Positions 53,173 to 63,148 of a DNA stretch of 64,000 bases are shown one piece after another. Below the pieces are notes generated by a model. The model was not told the DNA's origin. It searched no databases and saw nothing but the letters and a program-made list of their open reading frames with translations. The stretch comes from Aureimonas sp. Leaf324. Its GTDB lineage: Bacteria > Pseudomonadota > Alphaproteobacteria > Rhizobiales > Rhizobiaceae. The stretch's first letter is position 1, and each line of letters begins with the position of its first letter. The position numbers and the translations under genes are program-made. The DNA lies in NCBI RefSeq assembly GCF_001423245.1, contig NZ_LMOH01000027.1:124001-188000 (forward strand), in the 5' to 3' direction.

Positions 53173-54033
53173 ATGACGACGTTCAAGGCCGCCGTGGTGC
53201 AGATGCGCTCCGGCGAGGATCCCGCCCGCAACATCGAGGCGATGGAGGCGCTGGTCGCCGACGCTGCCGCGCGCGGCGCGCAGTTCGTGCAGACGCCGGA
53301 GATGACCGGCATCCTCAGCCGCGACCGCGAGCGGTTCCGCTCGCACCTGAAGCCGGCGGACAGCGATCCGGTGGTGGCCGCCGCGCGCGCGCTGGCGCGC
53401 CGTCATGCGATCGTCCTCCATCTCGGCTCGACGGCGGTCGATGCCGGCGACGGGATGGCGGCCAACCGCGCCTTCCTGTTCGGGCCGGACGGCGAGACGA
53501 TCGAGACCTACGACAAGATCCACATGTTCGACGTCGATCTCGACGGCGGCGAGAGCTGGCGCGAATCGGCGACCTACCTGCCGGGCACGCGCTCGGGGCT
53601 CGCCGACGTACGCTTTGCGGACGGCACGGCGCGGATCGGCTTTGCGGTCTGCTACGACATGCGCTTTCCCGAGCTCTTCCGGGCCGAGGCGCTGGCCGGT
53701 GCCGAGGTGCTGACGGCGCCCGCCGCCTTCACGCGCCAGACCGGCGAGGCGCACTGGCACGTCCTCCTGCGCGCCCGCGCGATCGAAAACAACTGCTTCA
53801 TGATCGCCGCCGCGCAAGGCGGTCGCCACGAGGACGGGCGCGAGACCTTCGGCCACTCGCTGATCTCGGACCCCTGGGGCCGCATCGTCGCCGAGGTGAA
53901 GGGCGACGAGCCGGGCGTGGCGCTGGCGACGGTCGACACCGAGCTCGTCGGCAGCGTGCGCGCCAAGATCCCCAACCTCAAGAACCGCCGGCCCTTCGAG
54001 GCGCCGGCGGTGCGCGCGACCGCAGAGGCATGA
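53173..54033 (+). CDS. Nitrilase-superfamily amidase, Nit1/Nit2-like (likely deaminated glutathione amidase)
   Basis: 286-aa carbon-nitrogen hydrolase. The catalytic triad is Glu43 (QTPEMTG), Lys115 (YDKIHMFDVD) and Cys160 (FAVCYDMRFPELFR). The DVDLDGGESWRES loop and GFAVCYDMRFPEL fit the Nit1/NIT2 branch, which removes amide from deaminated glutathione, a metabolite-repair reaction. Adjacent grxC supports that reading. It ends in an ATGA overlap with the DUF1178 gene. Confidence 0.85.
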   Translation: MTTFKAAVVQMRSGEDPARNIEAMEALVADAAARGAQFVQTPEMTGILSRDRERFRSHLKPADSDPVVAAARALARRHAIVLHLGSTAVDAGDGMAANRAFLFGPDGETIETYDKIHMFDVDLDGGESWRESATYLPGTRSGLADVRFADGTARIGFAVCYDMRFPELFRAEALAGAEVLTAPAAFTRQTGEAHWHVLLRARAIENNCFMIAAAQGGRHEDGRETFGHSLISDPWGRIVAEVKGDEPGVALATVDTELVGSVRAKIPNLKNRRPFEAPAVRATAEA

Positions 54034-54473
54034 TCCGCTACGCCCTTCGCTGCCGGGACTGCGGCCACGGGTTCGACGGCTGGTTCCGCTCCTCCGCCGA
54101 TTTCGAGGCGCAGGGCGCGCGCAAGCTGCTGGCCTGCCCGGTCTGCGAGGGGCACGGCGTCGAAAAGGCGCTGATGAGCCCGGCCGTCGCGGCAGCGCCC
54201 GAGCGTGTGCCCCGAACGGGCGGCGCCGTGACGAGCGCGCCGGCGGGCGAGGCGGCCGAACTCTACCGGCAGCTGCAGGAGATGGCCCGCAAGGTGCGCG
54301 CCGAGGGACACTATGTCGGCGCGGGCTTTGCCGAGGAAGCGCGGCGCATCCACTATGGCGAGGCCGAAGGCCGGCAGATCTTCGGCGAGGCGAGCGGGCA
54401 GGAGGTGCGCGGCCTCCTCGAGGAAGGCATCGCCGCGCTGCCTTTGCCGCCGCTCCCCGAAGACAAGAACTGA
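54030..54473 (+). CDS. DUF1178 protein
   Basis: 147-aa soluble protein. It starts IRYALRCRDCGHGFDGWFRSS and continues with LLACPVCEGHGVEKALMSPAV, two Cys pairs that make a zinc-ribbon typical of DUF1178. The C-terminal half has EMARKVRAEGHYVGAGFAEEARRIHYGE (ends EMARKVRAEG...RRIHYGE), conserved in the family. Function unknown. Its start overlaps the amidase stop, so they are translated together. Confidence 0.9.
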   Translation: MIRYALRCRDCGHGFDGWFRSSADFEAQGARKLLACPVCEGHGVEKALMSPAVAAAPERVPRTGGAVTSAPAGEAAELYRQLQEMARKVRAEGHYVGAGFAEEARRIHYGEAEGRQIFGEASGQEVRGLLEEGIAALPLPPLPEDKN

Positions 54474-54491
54474 ACCGACGGACCGACATCC

Positions 54492-54785
54492 ATGGCCAAG
54501 ACCTTCGCCAAGGCGCCGAGCCCCTGCGTCTCCGTCTGCAAGTTCAAGATCGAGGGGCAGTGCATCGCCTGCCGGATGACCAAGCCCGAGAAGAAGCGCT
54601 TCAAGCGGCTGGAGGGCAAGGGCGAGAAGCGCGCCTTCCTCGCCATGCTGAGCGAGCGGCTGCAGGCGGCGGGCCGCTACGCCTACTGGTCGCGCATGTA
54701 TCGCCGCCGCTGCGAGAAGAAGGGGCGGCCCTGTCCGCTCGACAAGCTGGAGGCCGACCTCGACACGAGGGCCAAGGCTGCCTAA
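54492..54785 (+). CDS. DUF1289 protein, first copy
   Basis: 97-aa small protein. The DUF1289 Cys pattern is complete: SPCVSVCKFK, then CIACRMTKPEK, a distant CEKKGRPCPLD at the C-terminus. In all, five or six Cys suggest an iron-sulfur or zinc site. Family proteins are Fe-S predicted, function unknown. This copy starts 18 bp after DUF1178 and is followed 31 bp later by a diverged second copy. Confidence 0.88.
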   Translation: MAKTFAKAPSPCVSVCKFKIEGQCIACRMTKPEKKRFKRLEGKGEKRAFLAMLSERLQAAGRYAYWSRMYRRRCEKKGRPCPLDKLEADLDTRAKAA

Positions 54786-54816
54786 CTCCAGGGTCACGGA
54801 CCCCGAGGACCCATCC

Positions 54817-55098
54817 ATGAGCGTATCGCCAGCCTGGGCGGATGCCCCGAGCCCCTGTGTCGACGTGTGCAAGTACAAGCGCGCGGGACGCTGCGTCGGC
54901 TGCATGATGACCAAGATGGAGAAGGACTCCTTCCCTCATTCGGGCAGTGCCGAGCGCAAGCGCGCCTTCTTCGAGGCGCTGCTCGCGCGCCTGCGCGCTG
55001 AGCACAAGAACCCCGCCTTCTGGGCGATCGCCTATCGCCGCAAGTGCCAACAGGAGGGCGTGCCCTGTCCGCTGGACGAGGAGGACGGCGACCTTTGA
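54817..55098 (+). CDS. DUF1289 protein, second copy
   Basis: 93-aa paralogue of the previous gene. The shared pattern is SPCVDVCKYK, CVGCMMTKMEK and QEGVPCPLD, with the same spacing, but the middle and N-terminus differ (SVSPAWADAP start, which is slightly signal-like but too short). The pair looks like an old tandem duplication. A strong bidirectional terminator is 10 bp downstream, so the operon comF to DUF1289 may end here. Confidence 0.86.
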   Translation: MSVSPAWADAPSPCVDVCKYKRAGRCVGCMMTKMEKDSFPHSGSAERKRAFFEALLARLRAEHKNPAFWAIAYRRKCQQEGVPCPLDEEDGDL

Positions 55099-55108
55099 CC
55101 GCATACGA

Positions 55109-55142
55109 AAAAGGCCCGCCGGATCGCTCCGGCGGGCCTTTT
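55109..55142. terminator. Bidirectional terminator between DUF1289 and dps
   Basis: Perfect 15-bp stem AAAAGGCCCGCCGGA (55109-55123) / TCCGGCGGGCCTTTT (55128-55142) with loop TCGC, giving A and T runs on opposite sides. Confidence 0.88.
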
Positions 55143-55161
55143 CTGGGTAAGGGTCGATCGC

Positions 55162-55644
55162 TCAGGCGGCGGTCGACTTGAGGTGGGCGCGCAGCATCCA
55201 GGCGAACTTGTCGTGCTTCTCGATGCGGCCGGTCGCCATGTCGTTGGTCGCCCAGTCGCCGTGCTCCTCGGCGACCTGCGCCAGCGAGGAGAGCGTCGAG
55301 GACAGGGTCTCCTGGTCCTTCATCAGGACCTCGATCATCGTCTTGGCGTCGGTACGGCCGTCATGCTCCTCGACGGCGCTGCGCTCGAGATAGACCGAGA
55401 AGCGGCCTTCGGCATGGGCGTCGAACGCCTTGATGCGCTCGGCCAGAAGGTCCTGCGCCTCGAAGTGATCCTCGTAGATCTCCTGGAACAGCTCGTGCAG
55501 CGAGCCGAAGCTCATGCCGGTGACGTTCCAGTGGAAGTTCTGCGCCTTGAGCGTCTCGATCGCGGTCTCGGCGAGCGCCTGCGTCAGGCCGTTGACGATC
55601 TCTTCCTTGGCGCTCGGTTCGATCTTGGCGGCAACCAGACCCAT
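55162..55644 (-). CDS. dps: Dps family ferritin-like DNA-protection protein
   Basis: 160-aa Dps that stores iron and protects DNA from peroxide. The inter-subunit ferroxidase ligands are His38 (QNFHWNVTG), His50 (LHELF), Asp65 and Glu69 (AQDLLAERI), with the spacing of the classical E. coli site (12, 15, 4 residues). ATG 55644 has AGGAGA 6 nt upstream. The promoter carries two Irr/ICE-like palindromes, which points to iron control. Confidence 0.95.
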   Translation of the reverse strand: MGLVAAKIEPSAKEEIVNGLTQALAETAIETLKAQNFHWNVTGMSFGSLHELFQEIYEDHFEAQDLLAERIKAFDAHAEGRFSVYLERSAVEEHDGRTDAKTMIEVLMKDQETLSSTLSSLAQVAEEHGDWATNDMATGRIEKHDKFAWMLRAHLKSTAA

Positions 55645-55705
55645 GATGCTTCTCCTGAGGTTTGCGGTTTCAACGCGTGGTCTTGCCCACGAGTTGCGAG
55701 GGCGA

Positions 55706-55722
55706 ATTGGAATGATTCCAAA
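55706..55722. promoter_or_regulatory. Irr/ICE-like palindrome over the dps -10
   Basis: TTGGAAT-G-ATTCCAA, a perfect 7-1-7 palindrome extended by A on both sides. It resembles the rhizobial Irr iron control element, whose half-site is TTCTAAA or a near variant. It overlaps the predicted dps -10 at 55720-55725. Confidence 0.55.
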
Positions 55723-55748
55723 CTAGATGCGATGGCGACCCGTTTCAA
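55720..55748 (-). promoter_or_regulatory. Predicted dps promoter
   Basis: On the minus strand TTGAAA (55743-55748), a 17-base spacer and TAGTTT (55720-55725), about 76 bp before the dps start. Confidence 0.5.
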
Positions 55749-55754
55749 GCCTTC

Positions 55755-55770
55755 TTTGAATCATTCTAAA
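55755..55770. promoter_or_regulatory. Second Irr/ICE-like site, upstream of the dps -35
   Basis: TTTGAAT-C-ATTCTAAA, a palindrome with one mismatched pair and a perfect ATTCTAAA half-site. Its centre lies 48 bp from the centre of the first site, and both are followed on the plus strand by CTAG. Confidence 0.52.
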
Positions 55771-55925
55771 CTAGCGGATGGACGAGGCGGGTCGGCCGTT
55801 CCTCGACGGGCGCGCCGAAGCGGATGCGCGATCGGTCGCTGCCGCAGGAGGGAATAGGAAAGGGCGGGATGAAGCGCATCCCGAAGGGGCCGACCGTGCT
55901 CGCGGGGTCGGCCGGGGCGCACCGG

Positions 55926-56402
55926 TCAGGCGGCGTCCAGCGCGCGGACCATGGCCGCCGACAGGAAGCGCATCCAGCGCCGCGCCGACGGGGCGACGCG
56001 CCAGGCGACGAGGGCGCCCGCCGCCGCGTCCTGCCCGTCGCGGCAGGCGGCGACGAGGCGTAGGAGCCAGGATTCGTCGTCGCTCACCGACACGGCACCG
56101 GGACGGTAGATCACCATTTCGGACGAGGCCCGCTCGGACAGGCCACGGAAGAACACGGTGGCGAGCCGGTCGAGCGAGGCGGTGGGCTGGCCGGCGAGGA
56201 CGTAGCAGGCGCGCTCGAGATCGGCGCGCGGGGCGAGCTGCGAGCGCAGCGCCAACCAGCGCAGGCGCTCGAGGTCGAGCCGCTGGTCGTCGGTCAGGGG
56301 GCGGGCGACATGGATGCGCTTGGCGGTCGGGCAACGCGGAAAGGCGACGACCCGGCGATCCTCGTCGGAGGGAAGGGCAAGCCGCGCGAGGGATGCTGAC
56401 AT
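55926..56402 (-). CDS. Conserved hypothetical protein
   Basis: 158-aa protein that I do not recognise as a named family. It is mostly helical, with a basic central part, an RPLTDDQRLDLERLRWLALRSQL segment (ends RPLTDDQ...LALRSQL), and a C-terminal WRVAPSARRWMRFLSAAM stretch. No signal peptide or metal motif is seen. Codon use is like the neighbours, so it looks native. It lies between dps and ubiG on the same strand and 115 bp after ubiG, without clear operon spacing. An alternative on the plus strand (55778-56533) is Arg/Ala-rich noise. Confidence 0.6.
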   Translation of the reverse strand: MSASLARLALPSDEDRRVVAFPRCPTAKRIHVARPLTDDQRLDLERLRWLALRSQLAPRADLERACYVLAGQPTASLDRLATVFFRGLSERASSEMVIYRPGAVSVSDDESWLLRLVAACRDGQDAAAGALVAWRVAPSARRWMRFLSAAMVRALDAA

Positions 56403-56517
56403 CGAGAATTCCCGGCCTTCGCCGCGCCCCGAGGCCCGGCGACCTTAAACCTGACTTTCAACGGAAGCATTCCCTACCAGATCGCCGTGGCGACCGGAAG
56501 AGTGGGCGGGGGCCGTT

Positions 56518-57270
56518 TCAGGGGCGGCGGTAGAGGACCATGTAGTTGACGTCCATGTCGCGCGAGCGGCGCCAGGCGTCGGCCAGCGGGTGGTAGACGA
56601 CGCCGGTCTGGTCGATCCGCGTGAAGCCTTCCGCGCCGAGCGGCGCGTCGATCTCGCCGGGGCGCACCAGCTTGGCGTATTCGTGCGTGCCCTTGGGCAA
56701 CCAGCCGAGAACGTATTCCGCGCCGACGATGGCGAAGGTCAGCGCCTTCATCGTGCGGTTGATCGTGGCGACGAAGATGAGGCCGCCCGGCTTCACCATG
56801 CGCGCGGCCGAGGTCAGGAAGTAGTTCACGTCCGAGACGTGCTCGACGACCTCGAGCGCCAGCACGACGTCGAAGCGCTCGCCGGCCTCCTCAAGCGCTT
56901 CCGCGGTCTCGGCGCGGTAGTCCACCGCAACGCCGCTTTCGGCCGCATGGAGGCGCGCCACCTCGATGTTGGTGACTGAGGCGTCGGCGCCCACGACTTC
57001 GGCGCCGAGGCGCGCGAGCGGCTCGGAGATCAGGCCGCCGCCGCAGCCGATGTCGAGCATGCGCAGGCCCTCGAAGGGCTTCAGCGAATGAAGGTCGCGC
57101 CCGAAGTTGAGGCCGACCTGCTCGCGGATATAGGCGAGGCGCACCGGATTGAACTTGTGCAGCGGCTTGAACTTGCCGCGCGGGTTCCACCATTCGGCGG
57201 CGAGCTTCGAGAAGCGCTCGACCTCGCCGGCGTCGATCGTGGTCTGCCGTGCCTCGCTCATGGTGCTCAT
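56518..57270 (-). CDS. ubiG: Ubiquinone 3-O-methyltransferase UbiG
   Basis: 250-aa SAM methyltransferase that performs both O-methylations in ubiquinone synthesis. Features: [22 protein letters not shown] (quoted ends AAEWWNP...FNPVRL) at the N-terminus, SAM motif [25 protein letters not shown] and the C-terminal [15 protein letters not shown]. Start ATG 57270 or 57261 (three codons apart). Divergent from lysC with a 220-bp gap that shows no strong promoter to my eye. Confidence 0.95.
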   Translation of the reverse strand: MSTMSEARQTTIDAGEVERFSKLAAEWWNPRGKFKPLHKFNPVRLAYIREQVGLNFGRDLHSLKPFEGLRMLDIGCGGGLISEPLARLGAEVVGADASVTNIEVARLHAAESGVAVDYRAETAEALEEAGERFDVVLALEVVEHVSDVNYFLTSAARMVKPGGLIFVATINRTMKALTFAIVGAEYVLGWLPKGTHEYAKLVRPGEIDAPLGAEGFTRIDQTGVVYHPLADAWRRSRDMDVNYMVLYRRP

Positions 57271-57502
57271 CCGTTGTCCGAAAAAACGCGTTGGCCGGGC
57301 ATGTTCCGCCCGGCGGCGGGAAGTCAAGCGCGACAGGGTGGCCCGCCTCGCCTTGCGCTCCACCACCGGTTCGGCTAACCGAGGCCGCTCGCCGTGCCGA
57401 TCGGGGACCGGCATCGAAGCGGGCGCTCGTGTTCCCTCCTGAATGGACGGGCACGCCCGCAGAGCGAACGGCGGGCGGCCCGCTCGACATCGGTCTGAAG
57501 TC

Positions 57503-58756
57503 ATGGCGCGTCTCGTTCTCAAATTCGGCGGCACCTCCGTCGCCGACATCGACCGGATCCGGAACGTCGCGCGCCACGTCAAACGCGAGGTCGACGCCGG
57601 CCATCAGGTGGCCGTGGTCGTCTCGGCCATGTCGGGCAAGACCAACGAGCTCGTCGGCTGGTGCACGCAGGCCTCCGCGATGCACGACGCGCGCGAATAC
57701 GACGCGGTGGTGGCCTCCGGCGAGCAGGTGACGGCGGGTCTCCTCGCCATCACGCTGCAGCAGATGGGCATCAACGCCCGCTCCTGGCAGGGCTGGCAGA
57801 TCCCGATCCGCACCGACGGCGCCCACGCCTCGGCGCGCATCCAGGAGATCGACGGTTCCGAGATCGTGCGCCGCTTCGGCGAGGGGCAGGTCGCCGTGAT
57901 CGCCGGCTTCCAGGGGCTGGCGCCCGACAACCGCATCGCGACGCTCGGGCGCGGTGGCTCCGACACCTCGGCCGTCGCGGTCGCCGCTGCGCTGAAGGCC
58001 GATCGCTGCGACATCTACACCGACGTCGACGGCGTCTACACCACCGACCCCCGCATCGAGCCGAAAGCCCGGCGCATGGCCCGCGTCTCCTTTGAGGAGA
58101 TGCTGGAGATGGCCTCGCTCGGCGCCAAGGTGCTGCAGGTGCGCTCGGTCGAGCTCGCCATGGTCCACAAGGTGCGCACCTTCGTGCGGTCCTCCTTCGA
58201 GGACCCCGACGCGCCGGGCATGGGCGACTTCCTGAACCCTCCGGGTACCCTTATTTGCGACGAGGATGAAATCGTGGAACAGCAGGTCGTCACCGGCATC
58301 GCCTACGCCAAGGACGAGGCGCAGATCTCGCTGCGCCGCGTCGAGGACCAGCCGGGCGTGGCCGCCGCCATCTTCGGGCCGCTGGCGGACGCCGGCGTCA
58401 ACGTCGACATGATCGTGCAGAACGTCTCGGAGGACGGCACGCGCACCGACATGACCTTCACGGTGCCGGCCGGCGACCTCGCCAAGGCGACGCAGGTGAT
58501 CGAGGGCGCGAAGGCCGAGATGCGCTTCGACGTCGTCCAGTCCGAGCGCGGCCTCACAAAGGTCTCGGTGATCGGCATCGGCATGCGCTCGCACACCGGC
58601 GTCGCCGCCACGGCCTTCAAGGCGCTGGCGGGGCGGGGCATCAACATCCGCGCCATCACCACCTCGGAGATCAAGATCTCGATCCTGATCGACGGCGAGT
58701 ATACCGAACTGGCGGTGCGCACCTTGCATTCCGTCTACGGTCTCGACAAAGCTTGA
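57503..58756 (+). CDS. lysC: Aspartate kinase
   Basis: 417-aa enzyme that phosphorylates aspartate for lysine, threonine and methionine synthesis. N-terminal kinase domain: [46 protein letters not shown] and [12 protein letters not shown]. The C-terminal half has two ACT domains ([14 protein letters not shown]-type segment and [19 protein letters not shown]) for feedback control. Length fits the single-function alphaproteobacterial enzyme. Upstream ATGs in frame are poor. It precedes ptsP, prfA and prmC on the same strand. Confidence 0.96.
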   Translation: MARLVLKFGGTSVADIDRIRNVARHVKREVDAGHQVAVVVSAMSGKTNELVGWCTQASAMHDAREYDAVVASGEQVTAGLLAITLQQMGINARSWQGWQIPIRTDGAHASARIQEIDGSEIVRRFGEGQVAVIAGFQGLAPDNRIATLGRGGSDTSAVAVAAALKADRCDIYTDVDGVYTTDPRIEPKARRMARVSFEEMLEMASLGAKVLQVRSVELAMVHKVRTFVRSSFEDPDAPGMGDFLNPPGTLICDEDEIVEQQVVTGIAYAKDEAQISLRRVEDQPGVAAAIFGPLADAGVNVDMIVQNVSEDGTRTDMTFTVPAGDLAKATQVIEGAKAEMRFDVVQSERGLTKVSVIGIGMRSHTGVAATAFKALAGRGINIRAITTSEIKISILIDGEYTELAVRTLHSVYGLDKA

Positions 58757-58847
58757 GCGCACGGCGCCGCCAGGGCGCCCGAATCTCCTCCGGCCCGATC
58801 GAACCGTCGGGCCGGGACCGACCGCAGACCGACGGAAGACGTGCCTG

Positions 58848-61115
58848 ATGCGAAGCGACTCCTCGGGACCGCGCATCCTTCTGCGCCGGATCAGGGAACT
58901 CATGGCCGAACCGCTCGAGGCGCAGGCGCGCCTCGACGAGATCGTGCGCCAGATCGCCGCCAACATGGTGGCCGAGGTCTGCTCCCTCTACGTGCTGCGC
59001 GCCGACGGCATCCTCGAACTCTACGCGACGCAAGGCCTGAATCCCGGCTCGGTGCACCTTGCCCAGCTGCGGCTCGGCGAGGGGCTGGTCGGCACGATCG
59101 CCGCCACCGCCCGCGCGCTCAACCTCCAGGACGCGCAGAAGCACCCGGCCTTCACCTATCTGCCGGAGACCGGCGAGGAGATCTTCTACTCCTTCATGGG
59201 CGTGCCGATCCTGCGCGCGGGCCGCACGCTCGGCGTCCTGGTCGTCCAGAACAAGGAAAAGCGCGTCTATCGCGACGAGGAGACCGAGGCGCTCGAGACA
59301 GTCGCCATGGTGGTCGCCGAGATGATCGCCGCCGGCAGCCTCGAGGGCCTGTCGCGGCCCGGCGTCGTCCTCGACCTGTCGCGCCCCGTCCACTTCGAGG
59401 GGCTGGCGCTCGCCGACGGCATCGGGCTCGGCCACGTCATCCTCCACGAGCCGCGCGTCGTCGTCACCAACCTCTTCAACGAGGATGCCGAGGCCGAGGT
59501 CGCGCGCCTCGAGAAGGCGGTGTCCTCGCTGCGCATCTCGATCGAGGACATGCTCCAGCGCCGCGACATGGCGGTGGAGGGCGAGCACCGCGCCGTCCTG
59601 GAAGCCTACCGCATGTTCGCGCACGACCGCGGCTGGGTGCGCCGGCTGGAGGAGGCCGTGCGCAACGGCCTGACCGCCGAGGCCTCGGTCGAGAAGGTGC
59701 AGAACGACATGCGCGCGCGCATGATGCACGCCTCCGACCCGTTCCTGCGCGAGCGGCTGCACGACTTCGACGACCTCGCCAACCGCCTCCTGCGCCAGCT
59801 GATGGGGCGGGCCGGCGACATGTTCGGCGACGGGGTTGCGGGCGACGTCGTGATCGTCGCGCGCTCGATGGGCGCGGCCGAGCTTCTCGACTACCGGCGC
59901 GAGCAGATCCGCGGCCTCGTTCTCGAAGAGGGCGGGGCGACGAGCCACGTCGTGATCGTCGCGCGCGCGCTCGGCATTCCGGTCGTCGGGCAGGCCAAGG
60001 GCGCCGTGTCGATGGCCGAGAAGGGCGATGCGATCATCGTCGACGGCGAGGAGGGGGCGGTGCACCTGCGCCCGCCCGCCGACGTCGAGAAGGTGTTCGT
60101 CGAGCGCGTCCAGTTCCGCGCCAAGCGCCAGCAGCGCTACCAGGCGCTGCGCGACACGCCGGCCCGCACCCGCGACGGGCAGGAGATCGCGCTCCTCATG
60201 AACGCCGGCCTCCTCGTCGACCTGCCGCAGGTCGAGGCGGCGGGCGCGGCGGGCATCGGCCTGTTCCGCACCGAGCTGCAGTTCATGATCGCCTCGGCCA
60301 TGCCCAAGACCAGCGACCAGGAGCGCCTGTATTCGGCGGTGCTGGATGCGGCCGACGGCAAGCCGGTGACCTTCCGCACGCTCGATGTCGGCGGCGACAA
60401 GGTGCTGCCCTATCTCCATCAGTCGCCGGAAGAGAACCCGGCGCTCGGCTACCGCGCGCTGCGCCTCGCGCTCGACCGGCCCGGCCTGATGCGCACCCAG
60501 CTGCGCGCGCTCCTCAAGGCGTCGGCAGGGCGCGAGCTGCGCGTCATGTTCCCGATGGTGACCGACCTCGAGGAGCTGCGCCAGGCGCGCGACCTCATCA
60601 GCCGCGAGTTCAAGCACCTCACGCGCTTCGCCCACGCCATGCCGCGGCGGCTGAAGCTCGGCGCGATGATCGAGGTGCCCTCGCTCCTGTTCCAGCTCGA
60701 CGAACTGATGCAGCTCGTCGACTTCGTCTCGATCGGCTCCAACGACCTGTTCCAGTTCTTCTGCGCGGTCGACCGCGGCAATGCGCAGATCTCGGGTCGC
60801 TTCGACGATCTCTCCTCGCCCTTCATGCGGGCGCTGCGCGAGATCCTCGACGCCGGGCAGCGCCATTCCGTCTCCGTCACGCTCTGCGGCGAGATGGCGG
60901 GGCGCCCGCTCTCGGCGATGGCGTTGATCGGACTGGGGTTCCGGTCCATATCCATGACCTCGTCGGCGATCGGGCCGGTGAAGGCGATGCTGCTCGAACT
61001 CGACGCCGAGGACCTGCACCGCACGATCACCGCCCATCTCGCCGAACGTCACCCGCGCCAGACCTTCCGGCAGATGCTGGAAGCCTACGCGCAGGCGCAC
61101 GCCATCCCCCATTGA
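58848..61115 (+). CDS. ptsP: Phosphoenolpyruvate-protein phosphotransferase PtsP (EI-Ntr)
   Basis: 755-aa first enzyme of the nitrogen-related PTS. An N-terminal GAF domain (about 20-160) is followed by the EI fold. The phosphorylated His367 is in [14 protein letters not shown], and the PEP-binding C-terminal barrel has [40 protein letters not shown] and TLCGEMAG. It passes phosphate to NPr and EIIA-Ntr, which lie elsewhere, and its GAF domain senses glutamine in related species. Lies 91 bp after lysC. Confidence 0.95.
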   Translation: MRSDSSGPRILLRRIRELMAEPLEAQARLDEIVRQIAANMVAEVCSLYVLRADGILELYATQGLNPGSVHLAQLRLGEGLVGTIAATARALNLQDAQKHPAFTYLPETGEEIFYSFMGVPILRAGRTLGVLVVQNKEKRVYRDEETEALETVAMVVAEMIAAGSLEGLSRPGVVLDLSRPVHFEGLALADGIGLGHVILHEPRVVVTNLFNEDAEAEVARLEKAVSSLRISIEDMLQRRDMAVEGEHRAVLEAYRMFAHDRGWVRRLEEAVRNGLTAEASVEKVQNDMRARMMHASDPFLRERLHDFDDLANRLLRQLMGRAGDMFGDGVAGDVVIVARSMGAAELLDYRREQIRGLVLEEGGATSHVVIVARALGIPVVGQAKGAVSMAEKGDAIIVDGEEGAVHLRPPADVEKVFVERVQFRAKRQQRYQALRDTPARTRDGQEIALLMNAGLLVDLPQVEAAGAAGIGLFRTELQFMIASAMPKTSDQERLYSAVLDAADGKPVTFRTLDVGGDKVLPYLHQSPEENPALGYRALRLALDRPGLMRTQLRALLKASAGRELRVMFPMVTDLEELRQARDLISREFKHLTRFAHAMPRRLKLGAMIEVPSLLFQLDELMQLVDFVSIGSNDLFQFFCAVDRGNAQISGRFDDLSSPFMRALREILDAGQRHSVSVTLCGEMAGRPLSAMALIGLGFRSISMTSSAIGPVKAMLLELDAEDLHRTITAHLAERHPRQTFRQMLEAYAQAHAIPH

Positions 61116-61167
61116 GAGGGTCGCTGCCGGGCCGGTCGGTCCGGCGCGCCCGCACCGGACGACACGC

Positions 61168-62241
61168 ATGGCCATTCTTCCCGCCGACACCATGACCGAG
61201 ATCCTCCGGCGCTCGGATCAGCTGTCCTCGGAGATGGCATCCGGTCCCGACCACGAGACCTATGCGAAGCTCGCCGCCGAATATGCGGGGCTGGAGGACG
61301 TCGTCGCCGGCATCCGCGCCTATCGCGCGGCGGAGGCGGAACTCGCGGGCCTGCGCGAGATGCTGGCGGACCCTTCGTCCGACCGCGAGATGCGCGATCT
61401 CGCCAGCGCCGAGATCGGGGACGTCGAGAAGCGGCTGGAAACCCTGTCGAAGGAGCTTCTCGTCCTCCTCCTGCCGAAGGACGCGGCCGACGCCAAGGGG
61501 GCGATCCTCGAAATCCGCGCCGGCACCGGGGGCTCGGAGGCCGGCCTCTTCGCAGGCGATCTCTTCCGCATGTACCAGCGCTACGCCGAGGGGCGCGGCT
61601 GGCGCGTCGAGATCATGGAGGCCTCCGAGGGCGAGGCCGGCGGCTACCGCGAGGTGATCGCCTCGGTGACGGGGCAGGGCGTCTTCTCGCGCCTGAAGTT
61701 CGAATCGGGCGTCCACCGCGTGCAGCGCGTGCCCGCCACCGAATCGGCCGGGCGCATCCACACCTCGGCCGCCACCGTCGCGGTCCTGCCCGAGGCCGAG
61801 GAGGTCGACATCGCCATTCGCAACGAGGACATCCGCATCGACACGATGCGCTCGTCCGGCGCCGGCGGCCAGCACGTCAACACGACGGATTCGGCCGTGC
61901 GCATCACGCATCTGCCGACCGGCATCGTCGTCACCTCGTCGGAAAAGTCGCAGCACCAGAACCGCGCCCGCGCCATGCAGGTGCTGCGCGCGCGCCTCTT
62001 CGACATGGAGCGCTCGCGCATCGACGCCGAACGCTCCGCCGACCGGCGCGCGCAGGTCGGCTCGGGCGACCGGTCCGAGCGCATCCGCACCTACAACTTC
62101 CCGCAGGGGCGCGTGACCGACCACCGCATCAACCTGACGCTCTACAAGCTCGACCGCGTGATCGAGGGCGACATGGACGAACTCGTCGAGGCGCTGGTGG
62201 CCGACGACCAGGCCGCGCGCCTCGCCACCATGGGCGACTGA
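61168..62241 (+). CDS. prfA: Peptide chain release factor 1
   Basis: 357-aa class I release factor for UAA and UAG. The GGQ motif is at residues 233-235 ([16 protein letters not shown]), which PrmC methylates on the Gln. The anticodon-mimic tripeptide PAT is in [16 protein letters not shown], the RF1 form (RF2 has SPF). It lies 52 bp after ptsP and is followed 7 bp later by prmC, its modifying enzyme. Confidence 0.97.
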   Translation: MAILPADTMTEILRRSDQLSSEMASGPDHETYAKLAAEYAGLEDVVAGIRAYRAAEAELAGLREMLADPSSDREMRDLASAEIGDVEKRLETLSKELLVLLLPKDAADAKGAILEIRAGTGGSEAGLFAGDLFRMYQRYAEGRGWRVEIMEASEGEAGGYREVIASVTGQGVFSRLKFESGVHRVQRVPATESAGRIHTSAATVAVLPEAEEVDIAIRNEDIRIDTMRSSGAGGQHVNTTDSAVRITHLPTGIVVTSSEKSQHQNRARAMQVLRARLFDMERSRIDAERSADRRAQVGSGDRSERIRTYNFPQGRVTDHRINLTLYKLDRVIEGDMDELVEALVADDQAARLATMGD

Positions 62242-62248
62242 GCCGCCC

Positions 62249-63148
62249 GTGGCCGTGTCGCCGACCGCGCCGACCGTCGGAAGCCTCTTTGGCGATCTGC
62301 GCGCGCGCCTGCGCGCCGCCGGGCTGGCGAGTGCGGACCTCGACGCCCGCCTGCTCCTTGCCGCCGCGCTCGATCTCGATGCCGCCGGCCTGATCCTGCG
62401 GGCGGGCGACCCCGTCGACACCGAGGCTGCGGCGCGGCTCGAGGCCATGGCCGAGCGTCGCCTCGCCTTCGAGCCGGTGCATCGCATCCTCGGGCATCGC
62501 GCGTTCGGCGAGCACGAGTTCGCCCTGTCGCCCGAGACGCTGGAACCCCGGCCCGATACCGAGGCACTGGTGGACCTCGCCTGCGAGGTGCTCAAGCGCC
62601 GGGGCGACGGGCCGCTCCTCTTTGCCGATGTCGGCACCGGCACCGGCGCGATCGCCGTGTGCCTCCTGTCGCGCCTTCCGCGCTCGCGGGGCATCGCGAT
62701 CGATCTCGCGGAAGGGGCGCTGGCGACGGCCGCGCGCAATGCGGCATCCGCCGGCGTCGCGGACCGCTTCTGGCCGCTGCGGGCCGACTACCTCTCGGCG
62801 CTCGGCCGTCCACTCGACGCGGTGGTGTCCAACCCGCCCTATATTCCGACCGCCGACCTCGAGGGGCTCGACCCCGGCGTTCGGCAGTTCGATCCCGCGC
62901 TCGCACTCGACGGCGGCGCGGACGGGCTCGACGCCTATCGCCGGATCGTCGAGGAGGCCGCGCGGCTTCTGCCGGCCGGCGGCGAGTTGCTGCTCGAGAT
63001 CGGCCGGGGGCAGGAACACGATGTGGCGCACTTGGCGGAAGCGGCCGGGTTTGTCTCCATGGAGACCCGGAGCGATCTCGCCGGCATCGTCCGCGCCCTG
63101 TGGTTCCGGCGCGACAGCCATGGGGAAAACGAGGCGCGGACCGCATGA
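62249..63148 (+). CDS. prmC: Release factor glutamine methyltransferase PrmC
   Basis: 299-aa N5-glutamine methyltransferase for RF1 and RF2. The SAM motif is ADVGTGTGAIAV, and the catalytic NPPY is at residues 195-198 (VVSNPPYIPT). The N-terminal helical domain (1-100) includes the typical PVHRILGHRAFGEHEFALS. GTG 62249 is the first start and GTG 62255 an alternative. Translational coupling to prfA makes sense since it modifies that protein. Confidence 0.95.
   Translation: MAVSPTAPTVGSLFGDLRARLRAAGLASADLDARLLLAAALDLDAAGLILRAGDPVDTEAAARLEAMAERRLAFEPVHRILGHRAFGEHEFALSPETLEPRPDTEALVDLACEVLKRRGDGPLLFADVGTGTGAIAVCLLSRLPRSRGIAIDLAEGALATAARNAASAGVADRFWPLRADYLSALGRPLDAVVSNPPYIPTADLEGLDPGVRQFDPALALDGGADGLDAYRRIVEEAARLLPAGGELLLEIGRGQEHDVAHLAEAAGFVSMETRSDLAGIVRALWFRRDSHGENEARTA

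Noticed and set aside
55778-56533. Plus-strand ORF downstream of the second ICE-like site
   Set aside because: Composition is Arg/Ala/Pro noise and it is antisense to a better minus-strand gene, so the palindromes are assigned to dps only.
58671-61193. 840-codon minus-strand frame opposite ptsP
   Set aside because: Same effect of high GC at third positions; ptsP has all its motifs on the plus strand.
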